DNA from: Dipetalonema caudispina
Lineage: Eukaryota > Nematoda > Chromadorea > Rhabditida > Onchocercidae
NCBI GenBank assembly: GCA_013365325.1
Contig: JABVXV010000074.1
Location: 163,042-227,041, forward strand
DNA length: 64,000 bases
Reading direction: 5' to 3'
Positions 11,898-24,278 of the stretch are shown here, piece after piece. Position 1 is the stretch's first letter. Every line of letters begins with the position of its first letter. Under the pieces are notes generated by a model. That model saw only the letters and a program-made list of their open reading frames with translations, was not told where the DNA came from and made no database searches. A program made the position numbers and the translations under genes.

Positions 11898-14800
11898 TCA
11901 TTTATTCTTGTAACAATTGCTACATTGTGCTGATTTCGTTTCTGCAGTTATGAAATGAACATGTGAATTGATTAGATCTTCCGGTTTTTCGTCGGCATAT
12001 TCTGTATGTGTCCTGAAATGATCGGGCAATGTGATCGAGCCAACCGGAGGGAAAGTTAATTCATTATATTAAATGTTTTTTCTTGTAAAAAAGAAATCTA
12101 GACGTTAATTTGTTTAAATCTGATGTAATTATTATCATTTATCAAATTAACAACCGAGTGAAAGTTAAATAGTGTAGTACAAATAAATTAAATTTCAAAT
12201 CTCAAATTGTTCATCCCAATTGAATATCAATTTAAATCGCAGTGAAATATTTTATTGAATTTCCAATGGAAATATTAATTTGTCTAAATTTAAAATTTTA
12301 AGTTATCTGAAATCAATGAATGAAGAAAATGGTGCATTTTACGCAATCCGCCAGTGCGATTTCTTTTTAATTTTTCAAATCTAAACATATCAATTGGTCC
12401 ATTGCTCTTTCCTACTACTACTACTACTAATACAAGCCTACCTGAGATGTGATCGAATGCCTCGTTGAGAATAACCTTTGTAACCGCAAATTTGACAAAC
12501 ATAAGCTTGAACTGTAGCATGATTTACCCGAATATGTTGAGCTAATTGACTAGCACTTACTGGTAGAAAGTCACACTGTTGACAATGATATGCTATCTGA
12601 AATAATCAACAAATATCATTGATACAATAGAAGGTCAACAATGTTTACTTTCATTGATATTTTAAAAGTTAAAAAGTATAAATAGCTTTAAAAAAAGAAA
12701 AAAAAAAGTGAAAGCGTACGCTACTTTTCTTTGTGGTTCTCGAAATGGTGCTGCTTGATTAGCATTATTATGACAGTAATACTTTTTATGTCCATTTAAT
12801 GTTATTTCACTACTGAATGAAACACCACAATCACATCGATATTTTTTATCCGGTTCAGAAGATATCAATTTCTCCTGTAATCTTTACATAATAATTTTTA
12901 ACTTTGACCTTTACCTTATAAAACAAAGAAGAAAGAGAAGAAGAAAAATGAAACTTACATTTGTCGAATTATCCTCTTCAGTGCTATCACAATTACTACT
13001 ACTACTATGAGCATTTTGTTGAAAATGTTTAATTCGTACTGTCAGATCTAATGGTTTCAAATCATTGGATGATTTTCGCCTTTTTCGTATACCATTTGAT
13101 ATAAGTCCTTTCCTTAATACTTTTTAGATTATCAATTGGATAAGTGAGGAAGATAATCATACTGAAATGAACTTAACAATATCCAAATAATATGACAATC
13201 TTACTATTTTTATATTAGAATAACATCTTGAATATAATCATTTCATAATTAACCTTATGATCATTTCCACTATAAAGCAATCATATGGTCATAACTGACT
13301 TTATATGATCATTTCATAGTTTTATGATTTATTTATTGATATCATTTGGGAATTTATAATACATTTCTATAACTGATGATAACATCTCTTTTCCTATCAT
13401 CGTATCTTGTCGTATCTAACTGAATGAAGATCAGTTAACCATGACAAAATATGCAAGAAGATATGTTGATCAGAGGTGCTTATTAGAAATATATTCATTT
13501 CTGTTTGTAATATATTTAAAAAGTATCCATCAATTAATACGTGAATTTTAACGTATGATAGTTTACGTGTACCTTTTCTTATTACTATTACTATTATTAT
13601 GAAAAATAGCATTGGATGTTGATGGATTTTGTGAATAAGATTGTTGTTGCATAGTGGTGACATTTAGAAGACAACGTGTTTCACCAAAACAGATCTGATT
13701 TGGAATTGTAATATTGCGAGCCATAAATTCATCGATAAGTAAACATGGTTTAAGAATATTTTGAGCATGAGGATGTACAGCTACTGGAATTAACATTTGC
13801 GGATAACCCAATACCTATAAGAGTTTTCATGTTGTAATTAAAATTAAATTAAATTCTTCAACGCTTATATGATGATAAGTTACTCTATTCAGTTATCTAT
13901 CTGAGTAATGTGTTTAGAAAATTTTAATATATATTACATACACATCAAAAAAAAAAAAAATCTTCTCAATTAATAAAATTAAAATGAGTTAAGTAAACAT
14001 AAGCAATTTCTCGAAAGAATAATCAAATATGAAAATAAACAGGTAGAATTAAACTTTCGTTTTTTTTTTTTTTTGGTATTTTCATATTACATATCTATAA
14101 TAGAAGAATATTAATTGATCATTTTAAAGACAATAATTCAAGTTCTCTTTTAAATGAACATTTCAATTTCCGTAAATCTGTTTAAATATCTAATTTTTAT
14201 AATTAAAATATCGTTTGAAATTGTTACCATAGATTGTAATTTTAAATTAAATTATTTCATTTTGTAAGCTATTCTATCCCTTTATTTTTTATTTTTTTAT
14301 TTTTTTTTTTAACTTATTACTGTCATTATTATTTACAATCGTATTAAAAACAAACGGATAAATGTCATTATTTCAGTAAAAAGCGAAAACTTTTATTCAT
14401 TCACTATTAGTTGAATCATTAATTCTATTCAATTTATCTCTCTTATTAATAAATTTGTATTGTTGTAATTTCTATCTTTCTAATGAAGTGATTATTATGA
14501 GAACAATTAGTAGCAATTAATCATCATTTGATGTTGAACTAATACCACGACTATTTTCCTCTTTCATTTTTTGCATTAATTGTAAAAGTATTCCGTTTAA
14601 TTTATCTATTCTTCTGATTATTGATAGTTAAAAATGATAAACTGTACGATGATATGAGTTTTTTTTTTTTCGCATTAAAATATATGGAAAGATAATTTAA
14701 AAAAAAAAAAAATATTGTTACATTTAGCAAAATTTTTCATCTTTCGACAAATATCATTTATCAGTTCAGATTAGCGATTATATGATAAAAAATTATTACG

Positions 14801-16022
14801 GGGAACATGAATTTTTGTGATGAGAATGAGATGAATGAAGTGAGAGGAAATGAAGAAGTAATTCGATAACTTCAAAAGTACTCTTTCTGAAATTGTAAAT
14901 AACTATTCAATTCTTGACAATTAAATTTAAGTATCACCTGAATGCTATTAACGGAATGATTATGAAAAGCAACAGGAAGATATAATGCATGCATTGGATT
15001 AATACATTGATCTGTGAACATTTCTTTCCGATAAGTATCAAATGATAGAGTATTACTATCCACGGAAGTTGATAAGGATGATGTTGAAGATGCTAAAAAT
15101 TTGTGAGAATTTTTTCAAATTTAAAAATGAACGAATACAATGTGAGAAAAATTGTGATCAGAAATTTTAATCTAAAAATGAAAAGAAACTTTCGATTTAA
15201 AATATTTTCAACATTTATAATTGAAAAGGATAGACCTGTAGAGGGAGATAATCGTTGTATTGGATCCGTACCGCGTTGTTGCATGTATTGCTCGCATTCA
15301 AATAAACCTGTGCTATCACTCTCTTCTTGACCATTTTTTCGATCCTAAAATATGAAATTGAAAAATAATAAAACTAAAATACTATCCGAAAATTTTCCTG
15401 ATATATTGATCTATGAACATACATGATAATGTTAATATTACGGAGAATACTGTAATATTGCCAATATATCATTCGTAATCATTATTAATGACTTTTTTCC
15501 GATTAAAATAATTCTAACTAACAAAAGTTTTAATCGTTGTTTAGAAAGTAATTTTTTCACCTCACAAAATAGTATTCTATAAAAAAAAAATTGGAAATGA
15601 GAAATATCCCATAATTCCTGCAAAAAGAGAGAGAGAATTATCCATTAGAATGACCTTCAAGATATGTTCAAATATTGTGAAATTGCGGCAGATTGTTGTC
15701 ATATATCATTGATTTTTCATTTTGTGTAATTTAATTCTTTGTAAATTAGTTCATAAGGAATGATTTTGAAAATGAATGAAGAAGAGTGAAATGATGAATT
15801 TAATTTGTACAAATAACTATAGTAGATGAAATGAAATCATTGAAATAACAAAAATATAACTTACTTGTTTTAATACTGTAATTTCACCATTACTGATTGT
15901 TGCACTCTCAAAATTAATCGTATCATTATCATCATCCGGAATAGATATTGTACCGATATTAGAATGACGAGATGGAGTACATTGTTTCCGTCGTGATTTT
16001 CTTGTATCGTTTATATCACACA

Positions 16023-16023
<1 letters not shown>
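11898..16023 (-). CDS. Friend-of-GATA (FOG/U-shaped/ZFPM)-like zinc-finger transcriptional co-regulator
   Basis: Probably binds GATA factors and recruits repressor complexes in the nucleus. Eight exons: 16023-15865, 15344-15236, 15092-14938, 13814-13573, 13112-12959, 12874-12725, 12596-12442, 12012-11898; 412 residues in one frame. Visible in order: KSRRKQCTP at residues 9-17, like the N-terminal NuRD-binding RRKQ motif of FOG and SALL proteins; a middle region with PVAVHPH.. that could be a remnant of the FOG PR-like domain (weak); a basic KRRK stretch, then PLDLT (242-246), a CtBP-binding motif; a CCHC finger (C287, C289, H302, C307, ending HKKYYC) as in FOG proteins; and two C2H2 fingers (C328/C331/H344/H349 and C357/C360/H373/H377). 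The CCHC finger has C-x1-C instead of the usual C-x2-C. The combination fits FOG better than SALL or PRDM3/16. Vertebrate FOGs are far longer with more fingers. An optional 57-nt exon is noted separately. Confidence 0.75.
15561..15617 (-). other. Possible optional in-frame exon of the FOG-like gene
   Basis: A 57-nt open segment (ELWDISHF...FCE, 19 codons) in the first intron is flanked by TTTTTGCAG and by a GTGAAA donor. It is phase 0 at both ends, so including or skipping it keeps the reading frame between the first and second exons. Whether it is used cannot be decided from sequence; its T-rich content also fits chance. Confidence 0.3.
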
Positions 16024-16057
<34 letters not shown>

Positions 16058-16198
16058 ATAAGCAATTTGATTTGATAATCTTATTGCTCAAAATAGTTTC
16101 AAATTTTTTTCTTTTTCCCGTCACCTGAACTAATCAAATAATTTCAATAATTTATTCATACATATCTGATACTTATAATTAAATTCATATATATATAT

Positions 16199-16225
16199 GA
16201 GTGTGTGTGTGTGTGTGTGTGTGTT
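16199..16225. repeat. (GT)n microsatellite
   Basis: About 13 GT units flanked by an ATATAT stretch. Confidence 0.9.
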
Positions 16226-16647
16226 TGTTGTGTAAATATCTGTGCACAACTATTGTATGTGTATTTTTTGCAGCAATATTTTTTTTTTTTAAATTTAAAA
16301 AAGATAAGCATTAATGATATGATATCAATTCATTGTTAAGTACGATATATTGATATGAAAAATTAAAAATGATCAAAGAAGAAATATTTCAATAAACTAC
16401 GAAATGATACTTACTTATTTCTAAATTTGTGATATACTTTAAATTATGCCAATATGATTGATAAGAAAAAAAATGAAATAATTTTATGCATTATCAATAA
16501 TAATAATAATAATAATAATAGCAATAGCTAAGTGTAAGAGTTATACCAGTAATGGAAGAATGAACTAAAAGTCTTTTTGATTGATTCCATAAGATAATGA
16601 AAAGGATCATAGGAATTGATACTTGGAATGGAAGAAAGCTAACTAAA

Positions 16648-16683
16648 AGGATAGATAGATAGATAGATAGATGGATAGATAGG
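16648..16683. repeat. (GATA)n microsatellite
   Basis: ATAG/GATA tetranucleotide repeat with one GATG interruption, followed by a G-rich stretch. It lies upstream of a gene encoding a putative GATA cofactor; any functional link would be speculation, since GATA repeats are common. Confidence 0.85.
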
Positions 16684-17539
16684 AAAAGGAGGGGGGGAAA
16701 ATGATTGAAAGGAAGCGATAAGCATAAGCATCTCTTCCTCTCATCAGCTATCATTTTCATTTTGGTGCCCAAATCGAAAATGATACAACGGGGGAGATTG
16801 AAAAAGCTAGGAAATGATGAGGAAAAAGCGGGGGGGGGTAAGAGTAGATCAAGGATGGAACAGAAAAGCTTCACAAAATTCATCTATCTATAATGTAAGC
16901 AAAATGCAAAGAAGCTAAGCTAGTCTTGTTATCTGATCAAATCACCTACAAGCACATCCGTTATTCCTTATCTTCACTAAGCTATCATTATCAATTTCAC
17001 CTCTCTTATATCATCCTCATTCAATCATTTCTCTTTTCAAGCTCTTTACATCTTTCATTCTCGAATATTTCTTCCCCTCTTTTGCTTGCTCAAATATGAT
17101 AATGTTTAAATTATCTCAATTCACTATTCTCATTTTCTATCTAATGCTAATAAGCATGGGATAATTTTTTAAAAATTGATGAAATATTTAGGATAGTTGA
17201 AAGTAACGGGAATAGATAAAAATTTCATCATTGAATTAAGCAAATTATAATTTTTGTTTCATTTAAGACAAAACAAAATTAAATTTAGCTATCAGTTCAA
17301 TCAAATAATTTCATTTCATTTTTTTTTTTTTCTTTTTTTTTTTGTTTTTCACATCAAACAGATACTGTTTTCTTGCATCGAATTAACATTTTTGTTATTA
17401 ATTGTTGGATAAATTAATTAACAAACTCTATCATTTTTTTACATTGTAGATATTATAAGTGATAAAGTTAAGTTAATTTCAAAATTTTATTCCATTTATA
17501 ACTATCATTAAAATTAGTTACATTCAATTATGATTTTCA

Positions 17540-18087
17540 AAAAAAAAAAAAAATTCACTAAATTTTACTTCAAAATTATCATTTAATTCACATTTGATAA
17601 AATAATATATCAATTTGATTCAGAAATGATACGTAAAATGTTATGATAAAAAAAAAAATTCATTAAATTTTACTTCAAAATTATCATTTAATTTACATTT
17701 GATAAAATAATATATCAATTTGATTCAGAAATGATACGTAAAATGTTATGATCAAAAAAAAATTCATTAAATTTTACTTCAAAATTATCATTTAATTTAC
17801 ATTTGATAAAATAATATATTAATTTGATTCAGAAATGATACGTAAAATGTTATGATCAAAAAAAAANNNNNNNNNNNNNNNNNNNNNNNNNNNNNNNNNN
17901 NNNNNNNNNNNNNNNNNNNNNNNNNNNNNNNNNNNNNNNNNNNNNNNNNNNNNNNNNNNNNNNNNNTTATGATCAAAAAAAAATTCATTAAATTTTACTT
18001 CAAAATTATCATTTAATTTACATTTGATAAAATAATATATTAATTTGATTCAGAAATGATACGTAAAATGTTATGATCAAAAAAAAA
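17540..18087. repeat. Tandem array, about 105-bp unit, interrupted by assembly gap
   Basis: Units begin with an A-run plus ATTCATTAAATTTTACTTC and end with ACGTAAAATGTTATGATC. Copies begin near 17540, 17646 and 17753, and another follows the Ns from about 17967. Units are nearly identical apart from A-run length and C/T changes. Because the gap sits between identical units, the true copy number is unknown. Confidence 0.95.
17867..17966. other. Assembly gap (about 100 Ns)
   Basis: A run of about 100 N, a conventional placeholder size. Both flanks are the same 105-bp repeat unit, so the assembler probably failed to resolve array length. No biological meaning beyond that. Confidence 0.97.
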
Positions 18088-18366
18088 AAGTATATGATAG
18101 TATAAGAGAAGAATGAAAAATGATGTAAAAATGAGAAGAATGTTAGAAGAAAATGATTGTTTGGTTTTTGGTTGAATTGGTAAGGAAAAAAAAGGCACAT
18201 TGCGATAGATCGAAATTTATTGACAATATGCATTTTGTCCTAATGTTTGTTGTAATGGATGATGGAATTGATGATTGTTGTCGACTTGATTGTTTGATAT
18301 TTCTTATCGATAAACCACATCTTTAACAGATATTAATCTTTTTTTTCTTTTTTTTTTTTCTCTTTT

Positions 18367-18707
18367 GTTATGATGGTATAATGTTGAAAAACATTGAAAA
18401 GAATTATTAACTATAATTGTGTTTTAATCATTTCTGATTAGATTTGTTGAAATTAACTTTAAATGGAAATTTTATTTTAAAACGAATTTGATTTAGTAGA
18501 AATTGTAAATGAATTAAAATGATAAATGAATTAGATATTATGATGGTATAATGTTGAAAAACATTGAAAAGAATTATGAACTATAATTGTGTTTTAATCA
18601 TTTCTGATTAGATTTGTTAAAATTAACTTTAAATAGAAATTTTATTTTAAAACGAATTTGATTTAGTAGAAATTATAAATGAATTAAAATGATAAATGAA
18701 TTAGATA
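18367..18707. repeat. Tandem duplication, 171-bp unit, two copies
   Basis: Two copies start with TTATGATGGTATAATGTTG, the second near 18538, and differ at only a few positions (for example ATTATTAAC versus ATTATGAAC). This points to a recent local duplication in spacer DNA. Confidence 0.93.
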
Positions 18708-19404
18708 GTTGAAATGAATTTATGATAATTTTTGAATAAGATAGTAATGAAAATTTTATTTAATGCATTTATTGCCTTTTAACATTACTATTCATTTCTT
18801 TACTACCATTTTTCTTGTTTTAATCATTACTGATTGCTTTTTGATTTGTTTCACTTTAAACAGTCAAATATTCGAATGAGAATTTATAAGAACAAAAAAA
18901 AAAAAAAAAGAAAGAATTTACATTTAAATGAACATCGATCATTTTTTCCGATCTATGTGCAATGGTTAAATTTTAGAAAATGTTAAAATCAATGTTCATA
19001 AAATCAATTTAAATATATGAATATTAATTTTTTCATTATCCACTTTTAAGTAAAACTTTCTAGTGCAATAAAAGTATAACTTACTAAATACTTTACAAAT
19101 ATATTTGTAAAAATTAATTTAAATCTTAATTTTGATAGTTTAACCTATTGCTATTAATTTATTCTAAAATTATGCTACGTTTTATTACGTTTCTTTACAA
19201 AAAAAAAGGAAAAAAAGTTCACTTTTGTTAATTTCAAAATATTATCATAATTTCTGAAATATTTTTGCAATACATTAAAATGATTTAGCAAAAAAAAAAA
19301 AAAAAAAAAAACTGAAATACTTTAATAGCTTGGACCGATCTCTTCAAATGTTCGTTTAGCCAATTAAATCTTTCTTTTTTTCAGTTATGATATATCATTG
19401 CAGT

Positions 19405-19406
19405 AC

Positions 19407-19445
<39 letters not shown>

Positions 19446-19662
19446 TACCACACACACAGCCTAATAAACAGACTGCTTTATCTTACTGATTCTTTTACTC
19501 TGGCATGAAATAATTCAATTTTGTTCAGGTAACCTAGGTGACAAAGGATAAGTATCAATAGCGATACACATACTTATACATTATATACATACACACACAC
19601 ACATACACACATACACATACACACATACATATACATACATACATACACACACACATACACTA
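19405..19662. repeat. (CA)n and (CATA)n microsatellite cluster
   Basis: Two blocks of CA/CATA repeats (about 19405-19459 and 19586-19662) separated by unique sequence. Confidence 0.9.
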
Positions 19663-21239
19663 ATATATTCATATGAATTCAAGGAGCAGAGCAATGGAAA
19701 TTTATTTGATGCAAACTGATTTTAGTACGATTGTACATTTTCTTTTACTTTACTAAATAAAATATGGCTTAAAATTCTTTTTCCTTTTTTTTTTTCTCTT
19801 TTGAATCTTAAATTTTAAATTATTTCATTGAATTTAATGAAATGAGATGGGTAAATTTTAAGTAACGAATTGATAAATGTCAGAAATATCGTGAAGATAT
19901 TAATGATAGTGAAGTAAGATGAGAAAATGTTACAGGTAAATTGTTGTATGCCGAAAGAATGAATGATTAAATATCGTATCTTTTTTGATATGTTAAAATT
20001 TTTTTTTTTTTTTTCTTTATTTGCTTTATACGGGAATTTTTCATTGCTTTACACAAAATTTTTCGCTATTAATTGTGGTAAAAAATTAATTTCAATTTCG
20101 ATTACCATAGTTTATTCTATCTTATTCTCCTCCTCTTTCACTATCAAAAAAAAAAAAAAAAAAGAAAAAAAGAAAAAATTAAATTGAAAAAAAAAAAAAA
20201 GAAATACTTTCTTGTCGTTTTCTCAATGTTTCTAAACATTGTAAAAATCGAAATCAATTTGTTATGGAAAAAAAAAAAAAAAAAGGAAAAAATTCAGCGA
20301 AATCAATAATTTCTCTTTTAAATTTTTGAACATTATAATTTCTCTACGATAATATGCCATTTTAAACAATTACTCATTATCCTCCAATATTTTCCGTACT
20401 AAAGTATTATTATCATGAAGAGAAAATTTATTAATTTAAGAAAATTAAATGTAAATTGATTTTTCTATCCTTCGTAAAAAAAAGTGCAAAAAGCTAATTT
20501 CTCCCCTATAAAATAGGCATGTATCTTTTAAAGATTGATATTCTAATCTATTATTTTCTCATTTTCTTTCCTTCTCCTATCATATTAATCATCTAATTAG
20601 ATTCATCTAATTAGAAAAAACTTCATACTTTAATGTCTAACTTATCTTATTGCTTCCTTTCGTACAAATGCTATTTCATATATTCAATGAGATTGTTACA
20701 TGTCAAACTATCACATTTTCATAGTAGGGCAATTTTAGGGCTGCGTGAAGTTTTTATCAGAGATAGTAAACGTTTGTTTTTTTTTAGTTTGCCAAATTTT
20801 GTGAATTTGATGGGTTTTTAGGTGGGATAAGTATTATTATATAGTTGAGGAAATTGAATTAAATTTAAGATGGGAGAGATTTAGCTTTTAATTTGAGTTA
20901 AATTTATGTAGAAGTTAAGCTGAAATCTTCTCGCATATGGATAAAATAGCTAACAACTCTGAGGTGATTTAGACAATACTAAGATGATCAAATAGATTAT
21001 TCAGGATGATACCAAAAAAGAAAGAAAATCTATCAAAGTGATGACATCTTTACTTAGTGACTCAATTTACGTTTTCTTTTCTAACAAAATTTTAAGAAAT
21101 TCTAATGCAGGTAATCAGTTCTGTTTGTTCATGTGATTGGACCTAAAAGATTCCTGAATTCAGCTTAGTTTTGTTTTTTTTTTTTTTAACATGATATTTT
21201 CGAGTGATTATTACTTCTAGGTTGTAAGGGATCTGTTTG

Positions 21240-24200
21240 ATGTCTTATTTATTGCCATTATCATCGTGTTCAACCCCTGGTTGGAACGATCCACCTGCAG
21301 TGCTTGACCCTACGAAGACATCTTCGTCACCGAGTACTGGTGCTTTGGCCAACAGACACCGACGTCCCGTGCATCCTTCTATTCAAGTATTGCTTTTGGG
21401 TTTCTTCAAATTTAGGACGGAATTATTTGTTCAGAAATATAGCAGTCATATTACTTCAGCAATTGTTCACTCTTCTTACTCGTTTCTTTTCCGTTCCCTG
21501 TATTTTCTTCGTTCCAAGTTTCAAACTAGAAAGTCTTTACTTCTTTTTATACGAACTAGCTTAACAACTTTGCTCTCAGATTATAAAAGAATAAGAGCTT
21601 TGTATTGTAATAAAAAGTGCTTTTTGAAGAAAGATTGTAATACTTGTTGTCACTATTGATTGTATTTCTGAATTGACTTATGATGACCAAGCTTAATGGG
21701 ACGATTTCAATTTTTGATGAAGTGATCTTACATAGTGTCACATTAACATATTCTGACTTGTTCTCGTAGTTCCCATATTTTAGAATTTCAGTTTCTTTAT
21801 ACTGAATATGACGGATGTTTAAGGTCGGTTGGAAATTTCAAAATTAAGCTGAGGCACAAGCAGTTTTCCTTCTTGCTAAGAAAAATACACTTTCAGGGTT
21901 CCAATATTTCACCAGCATACACAAATTCGGTGCAAACAGTTTTCTCACCACAAGCCACAAATCCAACCCTAGTTCCAACTCAGGTTCCAGTTGTAACCTC
22001 AGGTAAAGGGACTACAGTCTGTGGAGCTATTCCACAGTCAATGTTTCTGACACCAGTGCGAAATTATGCCACAATGGATTCATTTGTGCCGTATTCTAAT
22101 TCCCCATCCACAGACAGGAAGAATGATCAAGCGGTGGAGAAATCTTCATCCGTGCAGCAGCATCGTTCTATTTTTGATGCTTTCAATGTCCCAGGTGGCG
22201 CATTTGATATGTTTTTTCTATCTCTGCTTGTTTGAGTATATCACTCTTCAATCTCAATGAAGTTAAAGGATGGCTTAGCGATAATAACTGATGGTACTTT
22301 TCGGTTAACATTATCGGCAGCAGTGCTAAAAAATCATAGCAAAACGTTATATGCCAGTCACATCCATTCTCTATCAGTCTGTTTTTTGATTCATACAAAA
22401 ATATAGCCTTAATTCATACTTTTCCTTTCTGTTTCACTAGCTGGTACAAAGCGCATTACTGTGGTAATTTATTGCAAGCTTCTGAATAATCAAAAAATTT
22501 CCTTGTACTTTTTTGTTTGTCACCATAATTCATACATTATGACCGTGCCTTAGATAAAGCATGAATATCACTATCTTTCTCTCTTCAGTTTTTTATAAGT
22601 AGAGTGAACTATATATTACAGATCCTCAGCAGCAGGCACTACCAAAACCAACAACTCTAACAAATGACGCATCTGCAGAAAAGCTTCCTGAGAGTCGTTT
22701 TCAGGTAACTATTGATGTCCCCATTGTTCCGTTGTATTATCATTTAACAGGTAGAAAATATAAATAAATTTATTAAATTGAAGTATTTCGTTCAAGTGAT
22801 ATACATATATCGGGCTTATGCTTAGGCCTAGGAGGCTAGTTCCCTTTGAAGTTCGATTATTTTATGATAAATTTTTTAAGCCACTAGTGTTAGAAGTGTT
22901 TTACAATCGTCTTAATGTTACTAAAAAGAGTCTTAGATTCTCATCCATCAACTATGTTTCAGAAATTCTTTGACCCGAGTTTACCCACTTCAACAGGTGT
23001 TCAAGTTGCGCCTCCAATTGAAAGAAATCCAAATGCTTTAATTTATGTTCCACCCAATGTAAGTTGTAATTCATATTCCTCCCAATGTTTGTAAAAGCTG
23101 ACTATTCGAAAATTGTGAATTCAGTATAGATGGAGTCAGGATTTGTTTCTGGAGACTATTATGATTATATAGATATGAAAACATCTTTCTAATCAATTTT
23201 TCTTTGTATTTTCAGGTGATAAATGAAAATAATAGAAGGCCTGCTACATCGCTATATTCAACTGATTATATAGCACCCGTAAAAGCTGCTGGTGATGTAT
23301 CTTTGAGTGGTTTTCAACTTGTCCAGTTTTTGATCAAAGCCACATATAGACTCCCAGTCGTAACTTTTTCTTTGCTTGGTTTACTATATAATGCATCTTA
23401 CCTCTTTATTTGGTTGGAGTTGTTCCTTTTGATGATCGTAATATAGATACGTAAAGCGAGAGGTAAGCTTCCTTGTAAGAAAATTAAGTTAAAGTTGCTG
23501 GGTAAAGTAGAGGTCTTCAAGATCTGTTAGAGCCATTTTAGGACAAATTATGGAATGCTTTTGCAGAGTTCCATGAACTTTCGTTATATGTCGAAATGTT
23601 CTACTCAATTGATGATATATGATTTTCAGGGAGTAACTAGAGACGGAATCCAACTGCGTATAAATCAACTGGGCGAATCAATGGGTGCAGGAAAAGTGAC
23701 AGATAGTTGCATCAAAAAACTGAATTTTGTTGTTGATGGTAAGGTCAAGTTTTCATAATGCAAAGGATTGAAACGCCAATTTCCATAGCTTTTTTTCGTT
23801 TACTATATGAAGTAATCTATTGTTCAGAAATCTTCCTTAGTAAATTTCCTAGTACCAGAAAATAAGTTGTTAGGAATTCATCATTGCTATAAATGTTGAA
23901 TGAACAAGTCACGAATGAACTGATAAATGAATAGAGCATAAATAAGGCACTAAACATGCTATTATAATTGCCCTTTTGATTTGTGATAATTGGTCATATA
24001 ATAGACGGTTAATTACGATGTATATTATTTGTATATAGTTTTTAATTCATAACCAGTAGACTGTATAAAAAATTACGTTTGCAGCATTGGATCGTGGCTT
24101 ATTTGATGAAGCATATCAATTTTTTGAACAATTACAAGCATCATTTCCAACCGAAGCTCGAACTAGTTGGGCTCAGGGTATTCGGTTATTATTGAACGAA

Positions 24201-24278
24201 TTGAGGCGTCCATCTCGTATCGGTAGTGCTAGTCCAGCTCGTATCGGTAGCGCTGGTCCAACTCGACATCTGTCATGA
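21240..24278 (+). CDS. SRA1-like / Sec31 C-terminal-domain-like protein
   Basis: Seven exons (21240-21386, 21897-22194, 22622-22704, 22963-23058, 23216-23278, 23630-23738, 24085-24278) give 329 residues in one frame. A TTCTAG acceptor about 20 bp before the ATG suggests trans-splicing and supports this start. Near the N-terminus is PGWNDPP (residues 13-19), a motif shared by SRA1 (ERGWNDPP) and the proline-rich region of Sec31. A long Pro/Ser/Thr/Gln-rich linker follows, then an alpha-helical region (about 230-306, ending QASFPTEARTSWAQGIRLLL) matching the SRA1/Sec31 C-terminal helical fold. No WD40 exons are found upstream, so it is not a complete Sec31; it could be an SRA1 orthologue or a stand-alone Sec31-tail paralogue. 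The last residues repeat (RIGSASPA, RIGSAGPT). The sixth exon might instead begin at about 23567, adding 21 residues in frame. Confidence 0.7.

Larger units (their letters stand above)
16024..21239. other. Repeat-rich spacer between divergent FOG-like and SRA1-like genes
   Basis: About 5.2 kb without a supported gene. It contains a 32-nt T-run directly upstream of the FOG-like start codon (minus strand), several microsatellites, a 105-bp tandem array interrupted by Ns and a 171-bp duplication, all listed separately. The promoters of both flanking genes should lie at its ends. No RNA gene recognised. Confidence 0.5.

Noticed and set aside
11898..16023. SALL or PRDM3/16 orthologue
   Set aside because: SALL shares RRKQ but lacks the CCHC finger and CtBP arrangement; PRDM3/16 have a real PR/SET domain and many C2H2 fingers, which are not seen.
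16648..16683. GATA repeats as autoregulatory sites for the FOG-like gene
   Set aside because: Simple tetranucleotide repeats are frequent in AT-rich spacers, and nothing else supports a regulatory role.
16494..16883. A 129-codon minus-strand open frame with Ser/Leu/Pro-rich and poly-Tyr ends
   Set aside because: Made of GATA, TAA and G-run simple repeats read on the opposite strand.
21240..24278. Complete Sec31 gene
   Set aside because: Sec31 needs an N-terminal WD40 propeller of several hundred residues; the 5 kb upstream has no such exons and an acceptor directly before the ATG supports a short protein.
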